From: DATBGO01 sp963785765
GTDB lineage: Bacteria; Actinomycetota; Actinomycetes; Streptosporangiales; Streptosporangiaceae
DNA: 64,000 bases
Direction: 5' to 3'
Assembly: GCA_963785765.1 (NCBI GenBank)
Contig: CAWAWM010000008.1
Span: 434,001-498,000 of the forward strand
In this document: in pieces, positions 40,406 through 49,228 of the stretch
How positions within the stretch are numbered: the stretch's first letter is position 1
Layout of the letters: every line of letters starts with the position of its first letter
Program-made: the position numbers and the translations under genes
Notes under the pieces: generated by a model
Databases searched by the model: none
Told to the model about the DNA's origin: nothing
Seen by the model: the letters and a program-made list of their open reading frames with translations, nothing else

Positions 40406-41871
40406 CGGCGTTTCTCGGCATGCCGACCGCGCCGCGCGGGACCGGGCACCTGCGGGGCGCCGAGCCGTTCCCGGTCGCGGCGCGCCGGGCGCTGGCCGAC
40501 AGCCAGTTGCGGCGCAACCTGGGCAAGGCGACCGCGACCATCCGTGCCAAACGGGCCGCCGTGGTCGCCGAACTGCCGGATTGGGAGGAGCTGCGCGAGG
40601 CAGGCCGGGCCATCAAAGCCGCCACCATGCGAGACCTGGACTCCTATCTGGAGCAGCTCGAGGAAAGGATCACGGCCCGCGGCGGCACGGTGCACTGGGC
40701 GACGGACGCCACCGAAGCCAACCGGATTGTCACTGACCTGGTCAGCGCGACGGGCTCGGACGAGGTGGTCAAGGTCAAGTCGATGGTCACCGACGAGATC
40801 GGCCTCAACGAGGCGCTGGCGGTGGCCGGGATCACGGCGCACGAGACCGACCTGGCCGAGCTGATCGTCCAGCTGGGACACGACCGGCCCTCGCACATCC
40901 TGGTGCCGGCCATCCACCGCAACCGGGCCGAGATCAGGGAGATCTTCCTGCGGGAGATGGACGGCGTCGATCCGGCGCTGACCGACGAGCCGGCGGCCCT
41001 CGCCGAAGCCGCCCGGCTGTATCTGCGGCGCAAGTTCCTGGCCGCCCGGGTCGCGGTCAGCGGCGCCAACTTCGCCATCGCGGAGACCGGAACGCTGTGC
41101 GTGGTCGAGTCGGAGGGCAACGGCCGGATGTGCCTGACCCTGCCGGACACCCTGATCACGGTGATGGGGATCGAGAAGGTGCTGCCGTCCTGGCGGGATC
41201 TCGAGGTGTTCCTGCAACTGCTGCCGCGCTCGTCGACCGGCGAACGGATGAACCCGTACACCTCGATGTGGACCGGGGTCACGCCAGCCGACGGCCCGCA
41301 GCAGGTCCACCTGGTGCTCCTGGATAACGGCCGGACCGCCGCGCTGGCCGACCGGACCGGGCGGGACGCGCTGCATTGCATTCGGTGCTCGGCCTGCCTG
41401 AACGTATGCCCGGTCTACGAGCGGACCGGTGGGCATGCCTACGGCTCGGTCTACCCGGGGCCGATCGGCGCGGTCCTGTCACCGCAGCTGACCGGCATCG
41501 AGGACAACGCCTCCCTGCCGTATGCCTCGTCGCTCTGCGGGGCCTGCTACGACGCCTGCCCGGTGCAGATCGACATCCCGTCGATCCTGGTGGACCTGCG
41601 GGCCCGCCATGTGGAGCAGGTCCGGCGCGACCACCGGCTGCCCGGGGCCGAGGCCACGGCCATGGCGGCGGCCTCCTGGGTGATGGCGAGCCCGCAGCGC
41701 TATGGCGCGGCGCAGCGGGCTGGCCGGCTCGGACGGGTCGCCGGCCGGCGCGGCCGGATCCAGCACCTGCCGCCGCCCTTGTCGGCCTGGACCAGGGCGC
41801 GCGACGTGCCGGTCCCGCCCGCCAGGACCTTCCGTGAGTGGTGGCGGCACCAGCACCGGGACCCGTCGTGA
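40402..41871 (+). CDS. lutB: lactate utilization protein B, iron-sulfur subunit
   Basis: 489 residues from ATG at 40402 (MTAFLGMPTAPRG). The central LUD domain contains VVKVKSMVTDEIGLNEALAVAG and AIAETGTLCVVESEGNGRMCLTLPD. Two [4Fe-4S] ferredoxin motifs follow at about 330-390: CIRCSACLNVCPVY and CGACYDACPVQID. C-terminal region is basic and ends FREWWRHQHR, as in LutB. Coupled on both sides by 4-nt overlaps within lutABC. Confidence 0.94.
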   Translation: MTAFLGMPTAPRGTGHLRGAEPFPVAARRALADSQLRRNLGKATATIRAKRAAVVAELPDWEELREAGRAIKAATMRDLDSYLEQLEERITARGGTVHWATDATEANRIVTDLVSATGSDEVVKVKSMVTDEIGLNEALAVAGITAHETDLAELIVQLGHDRPSHILVPAIHRNRAEIREIFLREMDGVDPALTDEPAALAEAARLYLRRKFLAARVAVSGANFAIAETGTLCVVESEGNGRMCLTLPDTLITVMGIEKVLPSWRDLEVFLQLLPRSSTGERMNPYTSMWTGVTPADGPQQVHLVLLDNGRTAALADRTGRDALHCIRCSACLNVCPVYERTGGHAYGSVYPGPIGAVLSPQLTGIEDNASLPYASSLCGACYDACPVQIDIPSILVDLRARHVEQVRRDHRLPGAEATAMAAASWVMASPQRYGAAQRAGRLGRVAGRRGRIQHLPPPLSAWTRARDVPVPPARTFREWWRHQHRDPS

Positions 41872-42632
41872 GCACCCGGGCCGACATGCTGGCCCGAATC
41901 CGGGCCGCGAACGCCGCGGCGACGCGGGGCGTCCCCGCGGGCCCGGTCGTGCGTGCCTACCGCCAGCAGGGCGAGGCAGACCCAGGCGTCCTGCTCGGCC
42001 TGCTCGCCGGGCGGCTGGCCGACTACCGGGCGGTGGTGCGGCGCACCACGCCGGACCGGCTGGCCGATGCGGTGACCGCCGCGCTGGCCAGGCGCGGCGC
42101 CCGCCGCATCGTCATCCCGGCTGGCCTCGACCCGCTGACGGCGCCCCCTGGTGCCGAGTTCGTGCCCGATGACAACCTGCCTGCGCACGTACTGGACGGC
42201 TGCGACGGGGTGATCACCACCGCGGCGGTGGCGATCGCCGAAACCGGGACGATCGTGCTGGACGGGTCAGCCGGCCAGGGCAGGCGGGCGATCACCCTGG
42301 TGCCCGACTATCACCTGTGCATCGTGCACGCACGCCAGATCGTGGCATTGGTCGGCGAGGCGCTGGCGATCCTGTCCCCGCAGCGGCCGCTGACCTGGAT
42401 CAGCGGGCCCTCGGCGACCAGTGACATCGAGCTCGAGCGAGTGGAGGGCGTGCACGGCCCGCGCACCCTGGAGGTCATCCTGGTCGAGCCGGCGGCCGGT
42501 GCTTCCAGCGGCGGTGCTGGGAACGGCGGTGCCGGGAACGGCGGTGCTGCGAACGGCGGGGCTGGGAACGGCGGTGCTGCGAACGGCGGTGCTGGGAACG
42601 GCGGGGCCGGGAACGGGCCGCGGGGCCGGTAA
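41868..42632 (+). CDS. lutC: lactate utilization protein C with Gly/Asn repeat tail
   Basis: 254 residues from GTG at 41868 (GTGA overlap with lutB). LUD domain: VSTRADMLARIRAAN, DGVITTAAVAIAETGTIVLDGSAGQGRRAITLVPDYHLCIVHARQIV and TWISGPSATSDIELERVEGVHGPRTLEVIL are all standard. After VILVEPAAG the protein continues with about seven GGAGN/GGAAN pentapeptides that other LutC proteins lack. The tail region and the C-terminal 120 codons lie antisense to the end of the SDR/DUF2867 gene. Confidence 0.92.
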   Translation: MSTRADMLARIRAANAAATRGVPAGPVVRAYRQQGEADPGVLLGLLAGRLADYRAVVRRTTPDRLADAVTAALARRGARRIVIPAGLDPLTAPPGAEFVPDDNLPAHVLDGCDGVITTAAVAIAETGTIVLDGSAGQGRRAITLVPDYHLCIVHARQIVALVGEALAILSPQRPLTWISGPSATSDIELERVEGVHGPRTLEVILVEPAAGASSGGAGNGGAGNGGAANGGAGNGGAANGGAGNGGAGNGPRGR

Positions 42633-44120
42633 CCCGACCGGCACCAGCGGGGCGCGCTCGGCCGCGGCGGTGATGTTGCGGAGCATCCCGCCGAACACGA
42701 CGCCGTGGAACGGCCGCAGCGACCACCAGTAGGCGTGCCCGGCGAACCCGCGTGGCTGGAATATCGCCCGCTGGCTGTAGACGGTGCGGCCCGCCTGGTC
42801 ACGCCGCACTGACAGCTCAAGCCAGGCCAGGCCGGGCAGCTTCATCTCGGCGCGCAGCCGCAGTAGCGAGCCTGGCTGGATCGCCTCGACCCGCCAGAAG
42901 TCCAGTGCGTCGCCGACCAGCAGCCGCCGGGCGTCCCGACGGCCGCGGCGCAGCCCCACGCCGCCCGCCAGCCGGTCGAGCAGGCCGCGCATCGCCCAGG
43001 CGGCGGGGAACGAATACCAGCCGGTCTCGCCGCCGATGCCCTCGATCAGCCGCCATACCGTCTTCGGTGACGCCCCGACGATTCTGGTGCGCTGGTCGGT
43101 GTAGAGCGAGCCGCCCGCCCAGTCCGGGTCGCTCGGCAGCGGGTCGCTCGGGGCACCCTCGGTGGCGGCCGACGACCATCTGGTCGCGACCGCCCCCTCG
43201 CGGACGTGCCGCAGTGCCAGGCTGATCGCCGTGTCGACCGGGGTCAGCCCGCCGGGCGGGTCAGGCACGTACGTGGCGATGTCATGCTCGGAGCAGACAA
43301 CCTCATTCCTGAGCGACTCAACCAGCGGCCGGGCCAGGCCGGCCGGTACCGGAGTCACGAAGCCGACCCAGAGCGAGGAAAGCCGCGGTGACAGCACGGG
43401 GACGGGCAGGATGACCCGCGGCGGCAGGCCGGCCACCTGAGCGTAACGGCGCATCATCGCGAGGTAGCTGAGGATGTCCGGGCCGCCGATGTCGAACCGC
43501 CGGTTAACGTCGGGCGGCAGTGTCGCGCAACTGGCCAGGTAGCGCAGCACATCGCGGACGGCGATCGGCTGAATGCGGTTATGCACCCATTTCGGGGTAA
43601 CCATCACCGGCAGCCGTTCGGTGAGATATCGGAGCATTTCAAACGACGCCGACCCGCTGCCGATGATCACGGCAGCCTGCAGCACGGCGGTCGGGACCCC
43701 GCTGGCCAGCAGGATGTCCCCGACCTCGGCCCGGGAACGCAGGTGCGGCGAGAGCTCTTGTGGCTGCCCCGTGATAATGCCGCCCAGATAGATGATGCGG
43801 CGCACCCCGGCGGCCGCCGCGGCGTCGGCGAAGACCCGCGCCGCGGCGCGGTCACGCTGCTCGAATGAGCCATCAGCGCCCAGCGAGTGGATGAGGTAGT
43901 AAGCGACGTCGATGCCGGCGAGGGCCTGCCGCACTGCGTCCGGGTCGGTGGCGTCGCCCTGAGCGATCTCCACATCGTCAGACCACGGCCGGTCACCGAG
44001 CTTGCCCGGATCACGGGCCAGGCACCGGACCGGGTGCCCGGCGCCGAGCAGTTCTGGGACCAGACGGCCGCCGATGTACCCGGACGCGCCGGTGACCAGG
44101 CATTTCAGCGGCGATGACAT
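42267..44120 (-). CDS. SDR family NAD(P)-binding protein with DUF2867 domain; C-terminus runs antisense through lutC
   Basis: Open for 617 residues. Residues 1-290: NmrA/atypical SDR (CLVTGASGYIGGRLVPELL, DVAYYLIHSLG, SFEQRDRAAARVFADAAAAAGVRRIIYLGG). Residues about 320-495: DUF2867 with WRVEAIQPGSLLRLRAEMKLPGLAWLEL and PRGFAGHAYWWSLRPFHGVVFGGMLRNI. Homologues end shortly after this point. Here the frame carries on through AVPSTAVRSTAVPS repeats and then antisense codons of lutC, ending only at 42267, a 366-nt convergent overlap. The last 120 residues are unlikely to be functional. Confidence 0.82.
   Translation of the reverse strand: MSSPLKCLVTGASGYIGGRLVPELLGAGHPVRCLARDPGKLGDRPWSDDVEIAQGDATDPDAVRQALAGIDVAYYLIHSLGADGSFEQRDRAAARVFADAAAAAGVRRIIYLGGIITGQPQELSPHLRSRAEVGDILLASGVPTAVLQAAVIIGSGSASFEMLRYLTERLPVMVTPKWVHNRIQPIAVRDVLRYLASCATLPPDVNRRFDIGGPDILSYLAMMRRYAQVAGLPPRVILPVPVLSPRLSSLWVGFVTPVPAGLARPLVESLRNEVVCSEHDIATYVPDPPGGLTPVDTAISLALRHVREGAVATRWSSAATEGAPSDPLPSDPDWAGGSLYTDQRTRIVGASPKTVWRLIEGIGGETGWYSFPAAWAMRGLLDRLAGGVGLRRGRRDARRLLVGDALDFWRVEAIQPGSLLRLRAEMKLPGLAWLELSVRRDQAGRTVYSQRAIFQPRGFAGHAYWWSLRPFHGVVFGGMLRNITAAAERAPLVPVGLPAPRPVPGPAVPSTAVRSTAVPSPAVRSTAVPGTAVPSTAAGSTGRRLDQDDLQGARAVHALHSLELDVTGRRGPADPGQRPLRGQDRQRLADQCHDLACVHDAQVIVGHQGDRPPALAG
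42510..42614. repeat. 15-nt tandem repeat, 7 units, shared by two overlapping genes
   Basis: Seven units of GGCGGTGCTGGGAAC type. Read forward they encode the GGAGN tail of LutC; read backward they encode the AVPST-like repeat in the opposing SDR/DUF2867 gene. Confidence 0.92.
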
Positions 44121-44164
44121 AACGTCAATTCTCGCATGGCCCTATCCTGATCCGATGTCGGCCA

Positions 44165-44218
44165 GGGGGTGCTCGTCAGCCTGACCCCCGTGACCCGGAC
44201 CACCCCGGTGGTGGCCGG
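44165..44218 (-). terminator. tandem hairpins after the S33 hydrolase gene
   Basis: GGGGGT/ACCCCC (44165-44170 and 44084-type partner at 44184-44189) and then CCGG-A-CCACC with GGTGG-CCGG (44195-44218, one bulge) lie directly downstream of the minus-strand hydrolase stop at 44221. Confidence 0.45.
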
Positions 44219-44220
44219 CC

Positions 44221-46290
44221 TCAGGGCGCCGGGCAGATCGCGGCCAGCGTCCTGGTGCCCTGGCGGCCGCGGATGGCCGCTGGCTGGTTCTGCGTCCCGA
44301 ACGGCAGCCACCTGGCCGTCAGCTGGACCACCCGGCCGGCCCGCGGGTGCACGGTGAGCCGGGCGGTTACCCAGCCGGACGACGAATTCCAGGTTGCCAC
44401 GCCATCGATCGGCGCGTCGGTCACCCAGCGGACGTCCCTGAGGGTGATCCGCAGGCTGGCATCGGCCGTGAACCTGATCGTGCCGCCGCGTAGGCCCAGG
44501 TCCCGATCGCCGCTCAGCAGCGGCCAGCGGCTGATCTCGTCGCCAACGCTCGCCACCGCGATCGCGGCCGCCTGCAGGGCCTGGCGGCCGGCCTGGTTGC
44601 CAGGCACCGCGGTGGCGGGCCGGGCGGCTGCGAGCTGGCGCGGATAGCTGCCCACCGTGTGCACCGGGCTCACCCGGCTGGCGCAGGAGGTGTCTTCGGT
44701 GGCCAGCTGGCCAGGCTCGGCGATGAAGCGCTGGTAGATCGACATCGCGCAGGCGGCATTGCTGTCCTGCTCGGTGACGTGAGTCAGGTTGGCCAGCGTC
44801 ACCAGCCGGGCTGAGCGCCCCATCTGCCGCGCGACCAGGGTCGCGCCGCGCAGCCGCGGGGTCAGTGAGTCCAGGCTCCCGGACAGGATCAGGACCGGCA
44901 GGCTGGCGGGCACCAGCGGGGGCCGCCTGGTGATCGGGGGCACCAGGCGGACGGGCTTCGGCCAGCGCAGGCACGCGCTGTAGGCCTCGGTGTACTGATC
45001 CATCGAGGTCCATTGGGTCAGGCTGAACGGCGCGAAGGTGCGCGGTGGTTCGCTGCGCAGCGCCTCGCGGTATTGGCGGGCCCGGGTCCCCGGCGCCGCC
45101 GACCGGTCGAAGAGCTGCACATAGTCCGTGCAGGCGACCGCGAAATACAAGCCGTCACTGAAGCCGGGCAGCGGCTCGTTGGAGTCGTCGAAGCCCAATG
45201 AGAGCGCGGCCAGCCGCAGCAGCGGGGCCGCATCGCGGTGCCGGAGCAAGGCGCGTCCCGCCGCATCCAGGTCCTGGTAGACGACCGAGTCGAAGCCCGC
45301 GTTATTCACCAGGTTGACCAGGGTGAGCACGGTCACGGTCAGCCTGCCCCTGGTCCCGTCGGCCGTGGTGGTCTCGCCGCTGACGGGAGCCCGGGCCAGC
45401 CGCCTGGCCAGCGCCGAGATCCGCGCCCAGGCCGAGCTGCCGCCCGCGGCGCCGGCGCAGGCTACTGAACGCTCGCAGGCCTGCTCGAAGGCGCGGCGGG
45501 CGGTCACGACGGTCGTCGTGTACCAGGGGTCGAGCCCCAGCACCTGATAGGTCGAGTCCAGGGTCACCGAGCGCAGCATCCCCGGATAGCGGGAGGCGAA
45601 GACCTGGGCGAACCAGCTGCCGTAGGAGTCACCGTACAGATCCACCCGGCCGAGCTTCAGGGCCCGGAGTACCAGGGCCACGTCCCGGGCGGAGTAGGCG
45701 GTGTTGAAAAGGTCAGAGGCGTGCACCCAGCCGCCGCCCCGGTAATGCCAGGTGCGGTTCAGCTGAGCGCCGCAGGCGGCCACCAGCCGGTTGAACCGCT
45801 GCCCGTACTGCTTGCTGCCGGCCCGCTCCAGTGCTGGGCAGTTCAGCGGCGTCGACGTGCCGGTGCCGCGCAGGTCGACCAGGAGCAGGTTCCTGGTCGA
45901 CGCCAGGTGGCCGATCATCGCGAGGTACTCGGGCTCGCTGCCGGTCGACGCATAGCCAGGCCCGCCTTCGACGGCCAGGATCGTGCCGCGCGGCTGCCGG
46001 GTGGCTGGCAGCCAGCGGAAGCCGATGTGAATCCGGGGGCTGGCCGCCGACGAGTAGTCCAGCGGCACCGCGAGGCCGCCGCAGAACGTGAGCGGGTTCG
46101 TTCCGCACTTGCTGAGGCGGACACTGCCCAGCCGGAACGCGGCCGGGGGCCCAGCCGCCCCCTCGGCCAGGCCGCGCGCGGCCGGCAATTGGCTGGCCGC
46201 GTGGGCGGCCGGTGCCAGGGCCGAGATCATCGTTACGGCCATAGCACCCGCCGCCACCAGTGCGGATCCGTACCTGGACAGCCGACTCAT
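44221..46290 (-). CDS. secreted alpha/beta hydrolase, tripeptidyl-aminopeptidase-like (S33 / TAP family)
   Basis: 689 residues from MSRLSRYGSALVAAGAMAVTMISALAPAAHAA, a clear signal peptide with AxA cleavage; the frame is open upstream but unconserved. VEGGPGYASTGS (oxyanion), LLVDLRGTGTS, the nucleophile elbow DLYGDSYGSWFAQVFASRYP, the acid in LILSGSLDSLTP, and the His in LTHVTEQDSNAACAMSIYQRFI complete the TAP-like triad. A C-terminal extension of about 170 residues (beta-rich, DAPIDGVATWNSSSGWVTARLTVHP) goes beyond typical members. Probably an exported exopeptidase. Confidence 0.88.
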   Translation of the reverse strand: MSRLSRYGSALVAAGAMAVTMISALAPAAHAASQLPAARGLAEGAAGPPAAFRLGSVRLSKCGTNPLTFCGGLAVPLDYSSAASPRIHIGFRWLPATRQPRGTILAVEGGPGYASTGSEPEYLAMIGHLASTRNLLLVDLRGTGTSTPLNCPALERAGSKQYGQRFNRLVAACGAQLNRTWHYRGGGWVHASDLFNTAYSARDVALVLRALKLGRVDLYGDSYGSWFAQVFASRYPGMLRSVTLDSTYQVLGLDPWYTTTVVTARRAFEQACERSVACAGAAGGSSAWARISALARRLARAPVSGETTTADGTRGRLTVTVLTLVNLVNNAGFDSVVYQDLDAAGRALLRHRDAAPLLRLAALSLGFDDSNEPLPGFSDGLYFAVACTDYVQLFDRSAAPGTRARQYREALRSEPPRTFAPFSLTQWTSMDQYTEAYSACLRWPKPVRLVPPITRRPPLVPASLPVLILSGSLDSLTPRLRGATLVARQMGRSARLVTLANLTHVTEQDSNAACAMSIYQRFIAEPGQLATEDTSCASRVSPVHTVGSYPRQLAAARPATAVPGNQAGRQALQAAAIAVASVGDEISRWPLLSGDRDLGLRGGTIRFTADASLRITLRDVRWVTDAPIDGVATWNSSSGWVTARLTVHPRAGRVVQLTARWLPFGTQNQPAAIRGRQGTRTLAAICPAP

Positions 46291-46602
46291 CCTGACTTGC
46301 ACCCAGGCATGGTACCGCCGCTCGTCCCGCGGGCCTGGCTGCTCAGCGGCCGGGCGCCGGCGGGCCGGTCCGGCCCGGCGGTTTGCGGCCAGCTGATTTA
46401 CGAAATACCCGGCTACTACCTGGACAAGATCGAGCAGCCTATCGCCGCCCGGCTGGAGGTTTGGGACCATTCTACGGATCGTCGGATGCAAATCCCTGCC
46501 GAAGTGGGCAGCTTTGAAACCAGTGATATGTCGATCTCAGCTGGCGGCGCCCAGCTCATCGAGCCCGGGCCTGCGGGTGCCGCGAGCCGCCCTGGCGATG
46601 CG
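46291..46602. other. 312-nt gap without a supported gene
   Basis: Lies upstream of the S33 hydrolase and downstream of the nitronate monooxygenase, both minus strand. A frame in phase with the hydrolase extends to 46491 but shows no family conservation and no ribosome binding site. I see no hairpin or palindrome worth naming; it presumably holds the hydrolase promoter. Confidence 0.4.
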
Positions 46603-47643
46603 TCAGCGTAGCCGGGCCTGCGGGCCGGCCAGGGCCGCCACGATCTCTGCGGCCGGGCGCGTGGTCGCGTCGCGGTAGCCCTGGCCGGCCCACAGGTTCA
46701 TCCGCTCGACGTCCCCGGCCGCGGCCGCCGCGGCCCGCAGCGGCCGGGTCGCGTTATGGATTTCCGGGTAGGCGGCAGGCGCCGCCGGATGGTCGAGCAT
46801 GAACTTGTTGACCAGGCCGCGGGCGGGCCTGCCGGTGAAGGCCCTGGTCACGGCGGTCTGGCTGAAGCGGGAATCGGCGAGGGCCGCCTTGTGCGCCGGG
46901 TGAGCGCCGCTCTCCGCGCAGCGGAGGAACGCGGTCCCGCACTGGACGGCGCTGGCGCCCGCGGCGAGCACGGCGCTGACCGCGGGCCTGGCGCAGATGC
47001 CCCCGGCCGCGATGACCGGCAGCCGGGTGACCCGGCTGGTCGCGCCTATCAGGGCGGCCAGGCCGGGCTCATCGGCCGGCTGGTCAGCATTGGTGAAGGT
47101 GCCGCGGTGGGCCCCGGCTTCCGGGCCCTGCACGCACAGCGCGTCGGCGCCAGCCTGGGCAGCTGCCATGGCCTCGGCCGGACTGGTGACCGTCACCCAG
47201 ACGAGACTGCCGGCGGCCCGGAAGGCGGCGATGATCTCGGCCGACGGGCATCCGAAGGTGAAGCTCACGACGGGCGGGGGAGCATCCAGCAATGCCGCGA
47301 TCTTCGGCTCCCAGCCGTCATCGTTCCAGGCTGGCTCGCCGAGCCTGACGCCCAATTCGGCCGCCTCGGAGCCGAGGCTGTCGAGGTAACCGGTCACCGC
47401 GCCGTGATCCGCCGCCGGGGCGCCAGGAACGAACAGGTTGATGCCGAAGACCTCCGCCCCGCCGGCCCGGACGGCCCGGATCTCCGCGGTCATGGCGGCC
47501 GCTGTCTTATAGCCGGCGGCCAGGAAGCCGACCGCGCCCGCCGACGCTGCGGCGATGACCAGGTCCGGGGTGGACGGTCCGGCCGCCATGGGTGCCACCA
47601 CTACGGGGTACCGCAGGCGATCGAGAAGCGCCGTTCCGGTCAC
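46603..47643 (-). CDS. nitronate monooxygenase (2-nitropropane dioxygenase family)
   Basis: 346-residue FMN TIM barrel. PVVVAPMAAGPSTPDLVIAAASAGAVGFLAAGY at the N-terminus, NLFVPG, FTFGCPSAEIIAAFRAAG, the catalytic-type His in VQGPEAGAHRGTF and FMN phosphate binding AAGGICARPAVSAVLAAGASAVQCGTAFLRC. It oxidises alkyl nitronates such as propionate-3-nitronate; some relatives are enoyl reductases. The MFS exporter lies 33 nt upstream on the same strand and both may be expressed together under the HxlR regulator. Confidence 0.9.
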   Translation of the reverse strand: MTGTALLDRLRYPVVVAPMAAGPSTPDLVIAAASAGAVGFLAAGYKTAAAMTAEIRAVRAGGAEVFGINLFVPGAPAADHGAVTGYLDSLGSEAAELGVRLGEPAWNDDGWEPKIAALLDAPPPVVSFTFGCPSAEIIAAFRAAGSLVWVTVTSPAEAMAAAQAGADALCVQGPEAGAHRGTFTNADQPADEPGLAALIGATSRVTRLPVIAAGGICARPAVSAVLAAGASAVQCGTAFLRCAESGAHPAHKAALADSRFSQTAVTRAFTGRPARGLVNKFMLDHPAAPAAYPEIHNATRPLRAAAAAAGDVERMNLWAGQGYRDATTRPAAEIVAALAGPQARLR

Positions 47644-47676
47644 GTCCCCGACCCTAGCCTCCGGGCCGGGACCGGG

Positions 47677-49173
47677 TCACTGATCCCCTCCCGCGGCGGC
47701 TGGACTGGCCGCCGCCCGCTGCGTGGTGGCCGACGGCTCGCGGCGCAGGTAAAGCAGCGCGGGAACCACGCCGGCCAGGGCCATCGCGGCGGTCACCCAC
47801 CAGGCGCGGTGGAAGGCCGCCAGCAGCGCTGCTCCCTGACCGGCCGTGCCGATGACGGCCACCAGCACGGCGACCCCCACGGCCAGTCCGATCTGGCGGA
47901 TCATGTTCACGACGGCGGAGCCGGTCGCGAAGGACGGCGGCGGCAGCGAGCCTGCCGCCGTGGCCATCAGCGTCGGCAGGGTAAGGCCCACGCCAACGCC
48001 GGTCAGCAGCATTCCGCCCAGCACGGCCCCGGCGTAGTCGGGCTGCAGTCCGGTGGCGATCGCCCACCAGGCCACGCCGCCGGCGAAGCAGGCCGAGCCC
48101 AGCGCGATGACCGCCGCGGGGCCGAAGCGGGCAATGAGGCGCCCGGCCACCAGGAAGGAGCACAGCGGGACCATCAGCGGTCCGGGCGCGATCGCCAGGC
48201 CGGCCCGCAGCGCCGACCAGCCCCAGACGTTCTGCTCCCACAGCACGACCGACAGCAACATGGCGCCGAAAGCAGCCGAGAACGATGCGACCACGATCGA
48301 CGCGCCGGTGAAGCTCCGGGCCCGGAACAAGGCCGGCTCGACCAGCGGGTTGGCGGAGCGGGCGCAATGCGCGACGAACAGCCCGATCAGCAGGGCGGAG
48401 GTGGCCAGGATAGCGACCGTTGCGGCCGAGTCCCAGCCCCAGTCGCTGCCTTTCACCAGCCCCAGCGTGAGCGAACCCACGCCCAGGGTGACCAGGATCG
48501 TGCCCAGGGCATCCGGGCGCGGCCCCGGATGCCCGGGCACATCGGGCAGCTTGCGCCAGCCGACCACCAGGGCCACGATCCCGATGGGCACGTTGACCAG
48601 GAACACCCAGCGCCAGCTGGCGGTGACCAGCAGCCCGCCGACCACCGGGCCGAGCGCCGCGGCCAGGCCGCCCATGGCGGTCCAGGTCCGCACCGCGGCG
48701 CCCCGGCGGTCCGGCGGGTAGGACGCCAGGACCAGGCCGAGCGAGGTGGGCGTCAGCAGCGCCGCGCCTGCCGCCTGGACCAGGCGGAACGCCACCAGCA
48801 TGGCCACCCCGGTGGCTGCGGCGCAGGCGGCCGACGCGGCGGTGAAGATGGCCACCCCGAGCAGGAATCCGTAGTTGCGCCGGCGGCGGTCGGCCAGTCG
48901 GCCGAAGAACACCAGCAGCGAAGCGTAGACGATCGCGTAGCCGTTCAGCACCCAGGAAAGCTCGCCGAGGCTGGCGTGACCGAAATCTCTGGCGATGTCG
49001 GGCAGGGCCACGTTCACGATGAACAGGTCCAGGCTGGCCAGCACGACCCCGGCGCACACGATCGCCAGCACCTGGCCGGGCGGGGTGGCGGCGCGGCCGG
49101 AAGGCGCGGTGGCGGCGCGGCCGGCCCGGGCCCGGCTGGCGGGAGCCTGGCGAGTCTGGCTTAGTATTCCCAT
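47677..49173 (-). CDS. MFS transporter, DHA2 (EmrB/QacA) family
   Basis: 498 residues, 14 predicted helices. LDLFIVNVALPDIARDF in helix 1 is the DHA2 hallmark, with WVLNGYAIVYASLLVFFGRLADRRRRNYG (motif A) and TPTSLGLVLASYPPDRRGAAVRTWTAMGGLAAALGPVVGGLLV (motif C). Proton-coupled efflux of toxic small organics is the usual role. The divergent HxlR gene starts 56 nt away with a palindrome in between, a common arrangement in which the regulator responds to the exported or detoxified compound. Confidence 0.9.
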   Translation of the reverse strand: MGILSQTRQAPASRARAGRAATAPSGRAATPPGQVLAIVCAGVVLASLDLFIVNVALPDIARDFGHASLGELSWVLNGYAIVYASLLVFFGRLADRRRRNYGFLLGVAIFTAASAACAAATGVAMLVAFRLVQAAGAALLTPTSLGLVLASYPPDRRGAAVRTWTAMGGLAAALGPVVGGLLVTASWRWVFLVNVPIGIVALVVGWRKLPDVPGHPGPRPDALGTILVTLGVGSLTLGLVKGSDWGWDSAATVAILATSALLIGLFVAHCARSANPLVEPALFRARSFTGASIVVASFSAAFGAMLLSVVLWEQNVWGWSALRAGLAIAPGPLMVPLCSFLVAGRLIARFGPAAVIALGSACFAGGVAWWAIATGLQPDYAGAVLGGMLLTGVGVGLTLPTLMATAAGSLPPPSFATGSAVVNMIRQIGLAVGVAVLVAVIGTAGQGAALLAAFHRAWWVTAAMALAGVVPALLYLRREPSATTQRAAASPAAAGGDQ

Positions 49174-49175
49174 AG

Positions 49176-49195
49176 TCAGCTACCCTAGAAGCTGA
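49176..49195. promoter_or_regulatory. inverted repeat between divergent MFS and HxlR genes
   Basis: TCAGCTACCCTAGAAGCTGA is a perfect 6-bp inverted repeat with an 8-nt centre located 3 nt before the MFS start codon; probable HxlR operator controlling both genes. Confidence 0.5.
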
Positions 49196-49228
49196 ATAAG
49201 GGGTACGCAAGTCAGATAGGATGCCCGG

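Noticed and set aside
46756..49164. Very long plus-strand frame of 802 codons
   Set aside because: Antisense shadow of nitronate monooxygenase and the DHA2 exporter; composition is Gly/Arg/Gln/His-rich without any domain. The same applies to the long antisense frames at 1439-2539, 9510-11444, 55021-57114 and 60066-61322.
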